From CALLPQ01 sp964479275 (GTDB lineage: Bacteria > Pseudomonadota > Alphaproteobacteria > Caulobacterales > Parvularculaceae), in NCBI GenBank assembly GCA_964479275.1, contig CAYZLR010000005.1, forward strand, positions 3,743 through 67,742: a stretch of 64,000 nt of DNA. The letters run 5' to 3'. Below the pieces are notes generated by a model. That model ran no database searches. It saw nothing but the letters and a program-made list of their open reading frames with translations, and was not told the origin of the DNA. This document shows positions 51,146-59,646 of the stretch, one piece after another (the first letter of the stretch is position 1; each line of letters opens with the position of its first letter). The position numbers and the translations under genes were made by a program.

Positions 51146-51703
51146 TCATGCTTTCCTCAAAAACGCTACAGCGCGCAAAGTATAGTCCGCTCCGCTCCAT
51201 AATGTAAGCATCACAGCAAACCAAAATACACCATTTGTAACAGGGAGAAAGTTGGCGCCTAACAAGGGTTTGCCGGAAATTGTTGCGGTTGAGAGAAGTA
51301 GAGAAAACGCAATCATTTGCAGTGTCGTCTTCCATTTTGCAATTTTGGTAACAGGCAAGCTCCCCCCTTGCATTACCACCGATTCGCGTAATCCGGTTAC
51401 CATCACTTCGCGCATTAAAATAATAAGCGCACCAATGACATTAATACCGGATAAAATATCACTATGCACCATAAGCAACAACGCAGCCGCGATCAGTAAT
51501 TTATCAGCAAGGGGGTCCAGGGCGGCTCCCAGCACACTGACTTCGTTGCGGGCACGAGCAATATATCCATCTAAAAAGTCCGTAATGGAAGCGACCAGGA
51601 AAATGAACAAGGCAACGACCATGGCATGCGGGATTGGGAGAAAAAAGCATGCCGAAAACGGGATAATCAAAACGAACCGTAAAAGAGTGAGAGCCATCGC
51701 CAT
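51146..51703 (-). CDS. pgsA: CDP-diacylglycerol--glycerol-3-phosphate 3-phosphatidyltransferase
   Basis: PgsA makes phosphatidylglycerol phosphate, the committed step to phosphatidylglycerol and cardiolipin. The 185-residue membrane protein has about five helices and the CDP-alcohol phosphotransferase signature DFLDGYIARARNEVSVLGAALDPLADK split by its conserved D..DG..AR and G...D...D spacing (about 42-68). The N-terminus begins directly with MAMALTLLRFVLIIP, slightly shorter than usual (family proteins read NILTLLRI). The start has a fair ribosome site (AAAGGG). It lies downstream of prs across a 155-bp gap that holds a hairpin. Confidence 0.92.
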   Translation of the reverse strand: MAMALTLLRFVLIIPFSACFFLPIPHAMVVALFIFLVASITDFLDGYIARARNEVSVLGAALDPLADKLLIAAALLLMVHSDILSGINVIGALIILMREVMVTGLRESVVMQGGSLPVTKIAKWKTTLQMIAFSLLLSTATISGKPLLGANFLPVTNGVFWFAVMLTLWSGADYTLRAVAFLRKA

Positions 51704-51754
51704 AATTTCAAACCCTTTTGTTCCAGAGCGGCAAGAATGATACAGATAGTCTGT

Positions 51755-51794
51755 TTAAAGCACCTCTCTCCATAAAATGGAGTCACGGAGGTAC
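51755..51794. repeat. Palindromic element with arms like the 43-bp repeat
   Basis: The left arm TTAAAGCACCTC matches that of the repeat at 16694, and the right arm GGAGGTAC is partly complementary to it. The centre is different and itself palindromic (CTCCAT-AAA-ATGGAG). It lies between prs and pgsA. It may be a diverged family member, an unrelated hairpin or a weak terminator of prs. Confidence 0.3.
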
Positions 51795-51858
51795 GTTCAG
51801 TTATTGTTTTCTCGCATTTGCGGACGATCAACTGGCAGCCACTTGATCTGGTAATGCT

Positions 51859-52803
51859 TTAATTAAATAGACTAGACACTGATTCTTCGTTGGCAATACG
51901 CCGAATGGCTTCTGCCAATAAGTTTGAAATCGGGGCTCTTGTAATTTTTGAACAATTTGCGACGGCTTCGGTCTCACCAATGGAATCAGTTGTGACCAAC
52001 CGGGATAAACTTCCGGCATTGGATATCTTTTCGACGGCATTTCCTGATAATACACCATGGGTGACAAAGGCAGAGACACTTTTTGCCCCTTGTTTCATCA
52101 ACTCATCTGCTGCATTGCACAATGTGCCGCCACTATCAACAATATCATCAAATAAAATGCAGTGTCGACCAGAGACCTCCCCAATAATGTTCATGACTTC
52201 CGAAACACCGGCTTTTTCGCGGCGTTTATCCACGATTGCGAGCGGTCGATCATCAACACGTTTTGCAAGCGCTCTTGCGCGCACGACGCCGCCAACGTCT
52301 GGAGAAACTATCATTACATCGTCTAAATCACCGGAAAAGCTTCGTCTGATTTCTTCCTCAAAGACTTTTACCGCAAATAAGTTATCGGTCGGAATGTCGA
52401 AAAACCCCTGAATTTGCCCCGCATGGAGGTCAACTGTGAGCACTCTGTCTGCACCGGCTGTCGTAATGAGATTTGCCACAAGTTTTGCTGATATCGGGGT
52501 GCGGGGGCCCGCTTTGCGGTCTTGGCGCGCATAGCCAAAATAGGGGATAACTGCCGTAATTCGACTGGCTGATGCTCTGGTAAGTGCATCAATCATTATC
52601 AGCAATTCCATCAAATTGTCATTGGCGGGGTTCGAAGTTGATTGTATGACGAAAACGTCCTCGCCGCGCACATTTTCCTCTATCTCAACAAATACTTCCC
52701 CATCCTTAAAGGTTTTAATCTGCGCTCTACAGAGTTTGGTGGAAAGTTTATTGCCAATATCCTGGCTCAGATTTAAGTTTGAATTGCCAGTCAGTAATTT
52801 CAT
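51859..52803 (-). CDS. prs: Ribose-phosphate pyrophosphokinase
   Basis: Prs makes PRPP from ribose 5-phosphate and ATP, feeding nucleotide, histidine, tryptophan and NAD synthesis. The 314-residue protein has the opening MKLLTGNSNLNLSQDI and the ATP-binding FKDGEVFVEIEENVRG. The PRPP signature is at about 126-142 (DRVLTVDLHAGQIQGFF). The ribose-phosphate loop is DDIVDSGGTLCNAADEL (about 218-234). I start it at the ATG at 52803, preceded by GAGGG, which gives the normal length. A 13-codon extension to 52842 is possible but atypical. Confidence 0.95.
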   Translation of the reverse strand: MKLLTGNSNLNLSQDIGNKLSTKLCRAQIKTFKDGEVFVEIEENVRGEDVFVIQSTSNPANDNLMELLIMIDALTRASASRITAVIPYFGYARQDRKAGPRTPISAKLVANLITTAGADRVLTVDLHAGQIQGFFDIPTDNLFAVKVFEEEIRRSFSGDLDDVMIVSPDVGGVVRARALAKRVDDRPLAIVDKRREKAGVSEVMNIIGEVSGRHCILFDDIVDSGGTLCNAADELMKQGAKSVSAFVTHGVLSGNAVEKISNAGSLSRLVTTDSIGETEAVANCSKITRAPISNLLAEAIRRIANEESVSSLFN

Positions 52804-52941
52804 ATCGGCCCTCATAATCTTGGGGAGATGGCTTGTATTCATTTTGATCGATAATCAATGAATATCTTGTCTTTATGTGCGGTTTCATGACGATTTTTTA
52901 ACCAATTGGCAAGGGCAAAATCCATCTGTGGAAACTTCTCA

Positions 52942-54228
52942 TTATTTTTTTAGCATTCTGCCCGCGCCAATCACATCCGTGCCATATTTTTCCCGGATCT
53001 TATCAATTGCACTCTCGCGGGCGATCAGCCTTGCGCGATCCGAGTCAAAAAAATCGACCTGTGGTGTTTGTAAATCTGATGATGATAATTCTGTATAACC
53101 GATGCCGATGAGCCGAAATTTACGCTGTGGGTCCCGTTCAATTTCTTTTTTTAAGAGCATGCGGCCTTCATCGAAAATTGTGCGTGCCATGTTTCCGGCG
53201 ACATCAAGAGTAATGCGACGTGTCAAAGTTTGAAACTTATTAGTTTTTAGCTTCACAGTCACAACGCGCCCGTAAAACTTTTTCTGTTTCATCCGTGCCG
53301 ATACTTTTTCACTCAATTTCCATAATATATCTTCCAGGGATTCATAGTCCCCAATATCATCTGAAAATGTTGTTTCAGATGATACGCTCTTGGTTTTTGA
53401 GTGAGGGATGACCGGACGAGAATCTTCACCAAATGCCAGTCGTGAGAGACGCAAGCCAGTCTCTCCGTAACGTTCAACTAAGGTGCGTGGATCGATATTT
53501 TGAAGTTGCTGAATGGTTTTCAAACCATCGCTGGCCAGCTTATCGGCCGTTTTTTTACCCACCCCCCAAATCAAACGAATTTCCTGTCTCGCCAAAAATG
53601 ATTGCGTTTCTTCGCGCCCAATAACAAAAAACCCGGACGGTTTATCTTGATCGGAGGAAATTTTTGCGAGAAATTTATTATGGCTCAACCCCACCGAAAC
53701 AGTAACACCAATTTCTTTTTTAATTTGGTTTTGAAGTCTTGCCATTGTCATTGCGGGCGGATCTCCATGGACCTTTTGCGTCCCCGAGAGATCCATAAAG
53801 GCCTCATCGATTGACACAGGTTCGACTAGAGGGGTCAAATTACGCATCATTTCACGGATTTGCTGCCCTGCCTTTGAGTATTTTTCGAAATTGGGTTTAA
53901 CAACAATCGCATTTGGACAAGCTTTTAAAGCTTTAAACATAGGCATTGCCGAGTGAACACCGTAAGTTCTTGCGATGTAACAACAGGTGGATACAACACC
54001 GCGACGCCCCCCTCCGACAATCACGGGGTGATGTTCCAACTTTGGGTCATCCCGTTTCTCAATCGCGGCAAAGAACGAATCACAATCCAAATGAGCAATA
54101 TTGAGCGAAAATAACTCTTTATGGGCGATGATTCGAGAGGATTGGCAGATTTCACACCGAGAATGCTCAAAATCAACGATTTTGAGACAGTTTCTGCAAA
54201 ATGCATTTATGTTATTGATAACAGTCAC
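52942..54228 (-). CDS. dinB: DNA polymerase IV with N-terminal zinc-ribbon-like extension
   Basis: DinB is a Y-family translesion polymerase. The 428-residue protein has the catalytic core: HLDCDSFFAAIEKRDDP (first metal aspartate, about 48-64), TCCYIARTYGVHSAMPM and the SIDEAFMDLSG motif (about 140-150). HhH motifs follow (LIWGVGKKTADKL), then the little-finger domain. Before the core is an extra 45-residue segment with paired cysteines (CRNC and CEIC), a probable zinc ribbon. As I recall, this extension is common in alphaproteobacterial DinB. The start is a GTG with little ribosome-site support. The C-terminus includes the IGAGRMLKK end without an obvious clamp-binding motif. Confidence 0.92.
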   Translation of the reverse strand: MTVINNINAFCRNCLKIVDFEHSRCEICQSSRIIAHKELFSLNIAHLDCDSFFAAIEKRDDPKLEHHPVIVGGGRRGVVSTCCYIARTYGVHSAMPMFKALKACPNAIVVKPNFEKYSKAGQQIREMMRNLTPLVEPVSIDEAFMDLSGTQKVHGDPPAMTMARLQNQIKKEIGVTVSVGLSHNKFLAKISSDQDKPSGFFVIGREETQSFLARQEIRLIWGVGKKTADKLASDGLKTIQQLQNIDPRTLVERYGETGLRLSRLAFGEDSRPVIPHSKTKSVSSETTFSDDIGDYESLEDILWKLSEKVSARMKQKKFYGRVVTVKLKTNKFQTLTRRITLDVAGNMARTIFDEGRMLLKKEIERDPQRKFRLIGIGYTELSSSDLQTPQVDFFDSDRARLIARESAIDKIREKYGTDVIGAGRMLKK

Positions 54229-54394
54229 TTATGTCGTTTTTTTGTGTTCGTGTTGGTTGTTTTTTCGTTTCATCTGATTGAAGTTAAATAATCGATAATA
54301 CCTTCGCGCCATACTTGCCATGACAACCCTTTAGTTATTCTTGGTGATTGGATATATCTTAATGTCTGCAATGGAGAAAATCGACCTGTCTTCC

Positions 54395-54760
54395 ATGACG
54401 AAAACAGTCCTGATTGTAGAAGATAACGAACTGAACATGAAACTGTTTCATGATCTGCTCGATGCGCATGGTTATGGCGTTTTGCAAGCCGTCAACGCTG
54501 ATGAAGCAATGGCATTGGCACGTGAACACATACCAGATCTCATTTTAATGGATATTCAACTCCCGGAAGTATCAGGGTTAGAAGTCACGAAATGGATCAA
54601 GGAAGACAAAGAGCTGGCTAATATTCCAATTATTGCGGTGACAGCTTTCGCCATGAAAGGTGATGAAGAGCGCATCCGGGCGGGAGGATGCGAAGATTAT
54701 GTTGCAAAACCTATCTCAGTTGTCTCTTTTGTTGACAAAGTAAAAAGATATCTCGGTTAA
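54395..54760 (+). CDS. divK: Single-domain response regulator DivK
   Basis: DivK is a stand-alone receiver that, when phosphorylated, inhibits CckA through DivL and so sets CtrA activity and cell polarity. The 121-residue protein is one receiver domain: TVLIVEDNELNMKLFHDLL (about 3-21), phosphoacceptor in LILMDIQLPEVSGLEVTKWIKED, and AVTAFAMKGDEERIRAGGCEDYVAKPIS, nearly the Caulobacter sequence. I chose the ATG at 54395 because it matches the usual DivK N-terminus. ATGs at 54362 and 54371 are alternatives that would add 8-11 residues, and no start has a clear ribosome site. pleD follows 48 bp downstream, the conserved order. Confidence 0.94.
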   Translation: MTKTVLIVEDNELNMKLFHDLLDAHGYGVLQAVNADEAMALAREHIPDLILMDIQLPEVSGLEVTKWIKEDKELANIPIIAVTAFAMKGDEERIRAGGCEDYVAKPISVVSFVDKVKRYLG

Positions 54761-54808
54761 ACTGTATAACCGATAGTAATAGAAACCGTTTAACCGTATG
54801 GGGATTTT

Positions 54809-56185
54809 ATGACGGCACGCGTATTGGTCGTCGACGATCTAGAACCAAATGTAAAACTGCTTGAAGCGAAACTAAGAGCAGAATATTTTGATGTGATCGG
54901 CGTCTTTTCAGGACAAGAGGCAATTGAGACAGCGAAAGCTGAACAGCCTGATATTATTTTATTAGACGTGATGATGCCTGGAATGGATGGGTTTGAAACC
55001 TGCCGTGCTCTAAAGGCAACGCCAGAAACCATGCATATTCCAGTTGTCATGGTGACAGCGCTAGATCAGCAATCAGAACGTATATCTGGTCTTGAGGCGG
55101 GTGCGGATGATTTTTTAACAAAACCAGTGAATGATATTGCTCTTTTTGCACGGGTACGCTCCTTAACCCGTTTGAAAATGATGACCGATGAATTACGAAT
55201 GCGTCATTCGACCAGCAAAGGTCTCGGTGTTATAGAAAACATCGATTATGCTGATGAGAGTGAAATGTCGCGGCGTGTTCTTATCATGGATGACCGGCAA
55301 GATCATATCGAGCGCATAAAAAACATCCTGGGCGAGCAATATCAAATTTCTGCGGAACTTGATCATGAAGTTGCGTTATCACGCGCACGGTCTTCTGATT
55401 TTGATCTAATCATTATTAATCTTTCAATCGAGTCGACGGATCCGTTGCGTTTATGCTCTACTTTGCGTTCTTTTGAAGAAACACGGATGACGCCCATTTT
55501 GACGATTGTCCGTGAGGGCGACACCAGAAAACTCGTGCGTGCACTTGATATTGGCGTTAATGATTATGTGACGCGACCAATTTCTCAAGATGAATTAACG
55601 GCGCGGGTCACCACGCAACTCAGGCGCAACCATAATCTTGCGCAATTGCGAAATTCCTTCCAGGCAAGTCTGGAAATGGCGGTTACGGATCAATTGACAG
55701 GCCTTTATAATCGACGCTATTTGGCCAGCCATTTATCGGCAATGTTCGATCGCGCCTATTGGACAGGGCGTTCTTTATCTGTATTAATTTTAGATATTGA
55801 TCACTTCAAACGCATCAACGACACTTATGGTCACGATGTCGGTGATAAGGTTATTCAAACTTTTGCCGAACGCATCACAGGCGCTATTCGTGGAATTGAT
55901 TTGGCTTGCCGTTACGGCGGTGAAGAATTTTTGGTTGCGATGCCAGATACAGATATTAATTTTGCCAATGTTGTTGCAGAGAGATTACGCGAGGATATTG
56001 CCGGCGAAAAGATTACTTTAAATCAAGGGCGTGATGTTGTTGAAGTTACGGTGTCTATCGGCATAGCGTCTACAGATTATGGCACTGATGTAGATACGGC
56101 ACAAAAACTTATCAAACGCGCAGATGAAGCCCTGTATCAAGCGAAAGAAACCGGGCGTAACAAAGTTATTCTCTCTGCTGCTTAA
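54809..56185 (+). CDS. pleD: Diguanylate cyclase response regulator PleD
   Basis: PleD makes cyclic di-GMP during the swarmer-to-stalked transition. The 458-residue protein has a phosphorylatable receiver (about 1-120, DIILLDVMMPGMDGF) and a second receiver-like adaptor (about 153-270). In the adaptor the usual phosphoacceptor position reads IIINLS, so it is probably inactive, as in Caulobacter. The GGDEF domain (about 290-455) has the active site GGEEF preceded five residues earlier by RGID, an RxxD inhibitory site for product feedback. It ends by overlapping the convergent oxidoreductase gene by 4 bp and is probably cotranscribed with divK. Confidence 0.96.
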   Translation: MTARVLVVDDLEPNVKLLEAKLRAEYFDVIGVFSGQEAIETAKAEQPDIILLDVMMPGMDGFETCRALKATPETMHIPVVMVTALDQQSERISGLEAGADDFLTKPVNDIALFARVRSLTRLKMMTDELRMRHSTSKGLGVIENIDYADESEMSRRVLIMDDRQDHIERIKNILGEQYQISAELDHEVALSRARSSDFDLIIINLSIESTDPLRLCSTLRSFEETRMTPILTIVREGDTRKLVRALDIGVNDYVTRPISQDELTARVTTQLRRNHNLAQLRNSFQASLEMAVTDQLTGLYNRRYLASHLSAMFDRAYWTGRSLSVLILDIDHFKRINDTYGHDVGDKVIQTFAERITGAIRGIDLACRYGGEEFLVAMPDTDINFANVVAERLREDIAGEKITLNQGRDVVEVTVSIGIASTDYGTDVDTAQKLIKRADEALYQAKETGRNKVILSAA

Positions 56186-57180
56186 GGTATCAACAAAATT
56201 TTTCCTTTGTGCTCGCCGCTTTCCATCAATTGATGAGCCTTTGAGGCCTCTTCCAAAGAAAATTTTCTATCTGTCATCGCATCAATTTTACCGGACTCAA
56301 GTAAAGGCCAAATGGCACTTTGAACAGCTTTGACCAATCGCGTTTTTTCAGCAAGACTTCTTGCGCGTAAAGTTGATCCCGTGAGCGTTAATCGTTTTTG
56401 CATAATCGAGAGAATATTGATTTCCGCCTTTATACCACGCAAAAACGCAATTGAGACATGACGTCCACCGGGTCTGAGGCAAGCTAAATTCTTTTCAACA
56501 AAATCACCTCCCGTCATATCCAGCACAACATCAACGCCGCCATTTTTTTTATCGGTGATATGTTTGACCCAGTCATCATCATTGTAATGGTAAATGGCTT
56601 TCAAATCGTATGGTTTCAAAGAGGTTTTTTTTTCAAGGCTGCCCACTGTCGCAATCACGTCTGCACCCCATGCTTTGGCCATGGTGATTGCACTCATCCC
56701 TATGCCGCTGGTACCCCCATGAACCAATAAGGTTTCTCCAGCTTTTAGGGCGCCATCTTCGAAGACATTCGCCCAGACGGTGATCATCGTTTCCGGAAAT
56801 CCGGCGCAATCAATAACGTCAATGCCATATGGAATGCTCATGCAAAGTCCTGCATTAGCAACCGCATAGTCTGCATAACCGCCGCCCGGTAGGAGGGCGC
56901 ATACTTGATTCCCTATCTTTAGGGTTGCAACATCGCTGCCCACGGCAATGATGGTGCCTGAAACTTCGAGTCCGGGTAAGTCGCTGGCGCCTTCTGGCGG
57001 GGGATAGTGTCCCATCCGTTGCAAAATATCCGGTCTATTGACCCCGGCGGCGGCAACCTTGATTAAGACTTCGTCGCAAGCGGGTACCGGACAGGGGCGT
57101 TGAGTCAGTTGTAAGTTTTCCGGTCCGCCTGGCTTAGAAATTTCTATAGCGCGTATAAATTCGGGGGGAGTGGTGTGCAA
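56182..57180 (-). CDS. NAD(P)H quinone oxidoreductase (zinc-less MDR family)
   Basis: The 332-residue enzyme belongs to the quinone oxidoreductase branch of medium-chain dehydrogenases. It has the GroES-like N-terminal half with VAAAGVNRPDILQRMGHYPPP (about 46-66) and LPGLEVSGTI. The NADPH-binding half has LLVHGGTSGIGMSAITMAKAWGA (about 150-172). No catalytic zinc cysteines or histidines are present. It is of the PIG3/TP53I3-like type. The start is TTG, supported by GGAAGGA at about 7-nt spacing and by family N-terminus length. It shares 4 bp with the pleD end. Confidence 0.92.
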   Translation of the reverse strand: MHTTPPEFIRAIEISKPGGPENLQLTQRPCPVPACDEVLIKVAAAGVNRPDILQRMGHYPPPEGASDLPGLEVSGTIIAVGSDVATLKIGNQVCALLPGGGYADYAVANAGLCMSIPYGIDVIDCAGFPETMITVWANVFEDGALKAGETLLVHGGTSGIGMSAITMAKAWGADVIATVGSLEKKTSLKPYDLKAIYHYNDDDWVKHITDKKNGGVDVVLDMTGGDFVEKNLACLRPGGRHVSIAFLRGIKAEINILSIMQKRLTLTGSTLRARSLAEKTRLVKAVQSAIWPLLESGKIDAMTDRKFSLEEASKAHQLMESGEHKGKILLIP

Positions 57181-57266
57181 AGGATATCCTTCCAGATTCC
57201 GTTGTTGATATTGAAAATGACGGTTATAAATATCAAACTCTGTTCAGGTTTAAAAGGAGTTCTCTC

Positions 57267-57461
57267 ATGGACGATGAAATCAGCATTGGAAAAGAAGATC
57301 ATGCTCTTGGCTATCTGGCAAAGCAGGATCTATATGATTTATCAATTGATGATTTAAAGGAACGCATTGAAAATATGCAGCAAGAGATAAAGCGCTGTGA
57401 GACTTTGATTGAAAAACGCGGATCCTCCATCGCTGCGGCAGAAAGTTTGTTTAAAACCTAA
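57267..57461 (+). CDS. DUF1192 small protein
   Basis: The 64-residue protein is typical of DUF1192, short alphaproteobacterial proteins of unknown function. After a variable acidic start, the core DLYDLSIDDLKERIENMQQE (about 21-40) continues as one coiled-coil helix, ending AAAESLFK. The ribosome site AAAGGAG is strong. It is divergent from the quinone oxidoreductase gene, a neighbour pair often seen in this class, and ends 9 bp from the convergent DUF429 gene. Confidence 0.9.
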   Translation: MDDEISIGKEDHALGYLAKQDLYDLSIDDLKERIENMQQEIKRCETLIEKRGSSIAAAESLFKT

Positions 57462-57470
57462 ATTACATTC

Positions 57471-58328
57471 CTACCCCCAAATTTCCACCCGCAAACCCTT
57501 CTTGTCTTTTGTCTCACAATAACAATGAATCGCTTTGTTGCTTAACTTTGCATAGGCCGTGCAGGCCAGCGCCGCACTATCGAGCAAATCATCATGAGAG
57601 ATCACCGGTTTTGATGCTGTTTCATTGAGCATCCAATTCAATTCTTTGGCCCGATCAAAAAGATGATCGATATTTATCAATCCTACTCTTCTTAAAATCT
57701 CTCTTCGCTCCATTTTACCGTTTAGTTTTTTCTTATTGTTCTGGCATGGAATATTTTGGTTTAACCTTGCAAAGGCAAGTTCTGGATGGGCTTCAAAAAC
57801 TTTCGTTTGCAATTCAGGTGTCATCACAGCATCGACGTCTCGAATTTTTGGAAGGATATGCCACGCCTGCTTAGAGAGACCACCGCCCTTATCAGCCCCC
57901 TGATTTTTTCCCCATTGATTGGCTTCTTCATAGGTCTTCATGGATAGCATTGGACGGCGCGGCGCTGGGAATACACTTGAGGCGCGCGGGCCTAATTTCT
58001 TTCTGACCAACCCGTCACAGGGGCGGCGTCCCTCATCCATCAAACCAATAGGAATATCGATCATAATCACATCAGCCTTATCGAAATGAAAACCTATGAG
58101 TTCCCTGAAGTTGTTATGAAAAATGCTCTCAGCTTCACAGGGCTGTTGAAGAAGCTCTATTTGGCTTTTTAAATTGGTATTGGTGCTTTGTTTTTTTGGG
58201 ACAGGTAGTGCCGTCGCGATCCAACCGGAAGGGCACGCATCTACGCCCAAGACATAAGACTTCCCCCATGAGGGGAAAGGCTTATGTTGCCTACATCTGG
58301 ATGGGTTTTCAGGGCATTTTTCGGACAT
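57471..58328 (-). CDS. DUF429 protein (predicted RNase H-like nuclease)
   Basis: The 285-residue protein carries the DUF429 hallmark VLGVDACPSGWIA (about 26-38), the first acidic position of a predicted RNase H-like fold. DVIMIDIPIGLMDEGRRPCD follows near 86-105 and a late HDDLLDSAALACTAYA (about 246-261) supplies further acidic residues. Function is unexperimented as far as I know. The N-terminal 24 residues contain several Cys/His and are variable. It is flanked by unrelated genes. Confidence 0.85.
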   Translation of the reverse strand: MSEKCPENPSRCRQHKPFPSWGKSYVLGVDACPSGWIATALPVPKKQSTNTNLKSQIELLQQPCEAESIFHNNFRELIGFHFDKADVIMIDIPIGLMDEGRRPCDGLVRKKLGPRASSVFPAPRRPMLSMKTYEEANQWGKNQGADKGGGLSKQAWHILPKIRDVDAVMTPELQTKVFEAHPELAFARLNQNIPCQNNKKKLNGKMERREILRRVGLINIDHLFDRAKELNWMLNETASKPVISHDDLLDSAALACTAYAKLSNKAIHCYCETKDKKGLRVEIWG

Positions 58329-58471
58329 TTTTTGATATAAAAATCTGGCATAGGGGTTGCAAGATTACCCTGCGTAACCGTTAATTGATAAATCTAGCAC
58401 AGGAATTTGCGAACGACTGTGTGCACGATCAAAGGCTCCATTGGAACCTGTTCTCGAATTAGGAATTTATA

Positions 58472-58975
58472 ATGAATCTACATGAAACTGGTAACAATGA
58501 GAATGGTGTAGACAGTTTTATACAATCGGCCTTGTTTTCGCGTACTTTTCGCGAAGGCATGGCATTGGTTGAGGAAACCGCAAATTATTTAGACGGCGAA
58601 GGTCGTGAAATTTCAAAGACCATGGGGCGTACGGAAGCGTTATCTTACGCCGGTTCCTCCATGCGCTTAACGACCCAATTAATGCAAATTGCATCCTGGT
58701 TATTAGTAATGCGAGCTTTGCGTGAAGGTGATATGACGATCGAGGAAGCCTCGGATAGTAAATATCGCATCCGTGAGACGGATGAAAACCGCCCCAAACG
58801 CACACCAGCAGAAACAGTCCCTGATGATCTCGCAACGCTTATCACGCATAGCGATCAATTATATGATCGCATTGCAAGATTGGACCACGGTCTATTTATT
58901 GGGCATGATCAAAAAACTGTTTCAGGCGCTGTGGTTCAACAACAAGCTCTACTGGCTGCATTCAACGGGCAGTAA
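58472..58975 (+). CDS. rcdA: RcdA-type protease adaptor (DUF1465)
   Basis: In Caulobacter RcdA joins CpdR-primed ClpXP and delivers CtrA and other substrates for degradation. The 167-residue protein matches this family throughout its helical core: REGMALVEETANYLDGEGRE (about 29-48), EALSYAGSSMRLTTQLMQIA (about 58-77) and SWLLVMRALREGDMTIEEAS. The C-terminus is longer and more divergent (about 105-167). The ribosome site AGGAATT precedes the ATG. It is separated from rpmE by a strong bidirectional terminator. With sciP, divK and pleD it completes a set of CtrA-pathway genes in the window. Confidence 0.9.
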   Translation: MNLHETGNNENGVDSFIQSALFSRTFREGMALVEETANYLDGEGREISKTMGRTEALSYAGSSMRLTTQLMQIASWLLVMRALREGDMTIEEASDSKYRIRETDENRPKRTPAETVPDDLATLITHSDQLYDRIARLDHGLFIGHDQKTVSGAVVQQQALLAAFNGQ

Positions 58976-58990
58976 GGCATCATAACTTAG

Positions 58991-59039
58991 CAATAACAAC
59001 AAAAGCCCCGGCAATAAAGCGGGGCTTTTGTTGTTATTG
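58991..59039. terminator. Bidirectional terminator between rcdA and rpmE
   Basis: Two 20-bp arms (58991-59010 and 59020-59039) are perfectly complementary around a 9-nt loop. The GC core CCCCG/CGGGG is flanked by A-runs on one side and T-runs on the other, so the structure can terminate on both strands. It serves the convergent rcdA and rpmE genes. Confidence 0.95.
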
Positions 59040-59089
59040 CTGCTCTAAAACCAAGACGTCGTCTAATTGAGACAATATCCAAGATTGAT

Positions 59090-59311
59090 CTATTTGAGAC
59101 CAAAGGCACCAAATTTTTTGTTAAACTTAGAAACGGCACCACGATCGGACAAGGTTTGCGGTCCACCTGTCCACGCAGGGTGAGAGCTGGGGTCAATATC
59201 AAGATTTAAAACCGTGCCTTCTTCACCATAGGTCGAGCGCGTTTCAAAGCTCTCTCCATTGGTCAGGACAACTTTAATGGTGTGATAATTCGGGTGAATA
59301 TCTTTTTTCAT
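59090..59311 (-). CDS. rpmE: 50S ribosomal protein L31
   Basis: The 73-residue large-subunit protein L31 begins MKKDIHPNYHTIKVVLTNGE and ends with the family's HPAWTGGPQTLSDRGAVSKFNKKFG segment. The zinc-binding CxxC residues of the C+ form are absent, as is usual for alphaproteobacteria. I start it at the ATG at 59311. A longer frame to 59395 would add 28 residues without homology. The 335-bp region upstream carries its promoter. Confidence 0.96.
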   Translation of the reverse strand: MKKDIHPNYHTIKVVLTNGESFETRSTYGEEGTVLNLDIDPSSHPAWTGGPQTLSDRGAVSKFNKKFGAFGLK

Positions 59312-59646
59312 GACATTGCTCTTTAGGCTAGCTTTTAAATAAATTGAATTTCTCGTAACGGAATTGAGCACGGGAGATACGATGAGTAAACACAAAAGGC
59401 AAGCATAATCCTTTATCCACTCACGATAAACCGCTAAAAAAACGACTGTTTTTCTCTATCAAAAGTTTTGTGGGACCTCAATTGGCGAGGCCGGAGATTT
59501 GCAGGGCTAGAGGCAATATTGTCTCTGGAAAAAAGCCCCAAATCAATGTAACCGACACTTAAGGCTAAGAATAGCTAAAGATGAAAATTGCCATATCGCA
59601 AAAGATTGATGAGCATTTTTATAACTCGTGATTAAGGATCACCATC
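59312..59646. other. Intergenic region between rpmE and the MscS gene
   Basis: This 335-bp region separates divergent genes and must hold their promoters. I see no open frame, repeat or RNA structure worth naming in it. Confidence 0.5.

Noticed and set aside
59312..59395. 28-residue N-terminal extension of ribosomal protein L31
   Set aside because: L31 proteins start at MKKDIHPNYH; the extension has no counterpart in the family.
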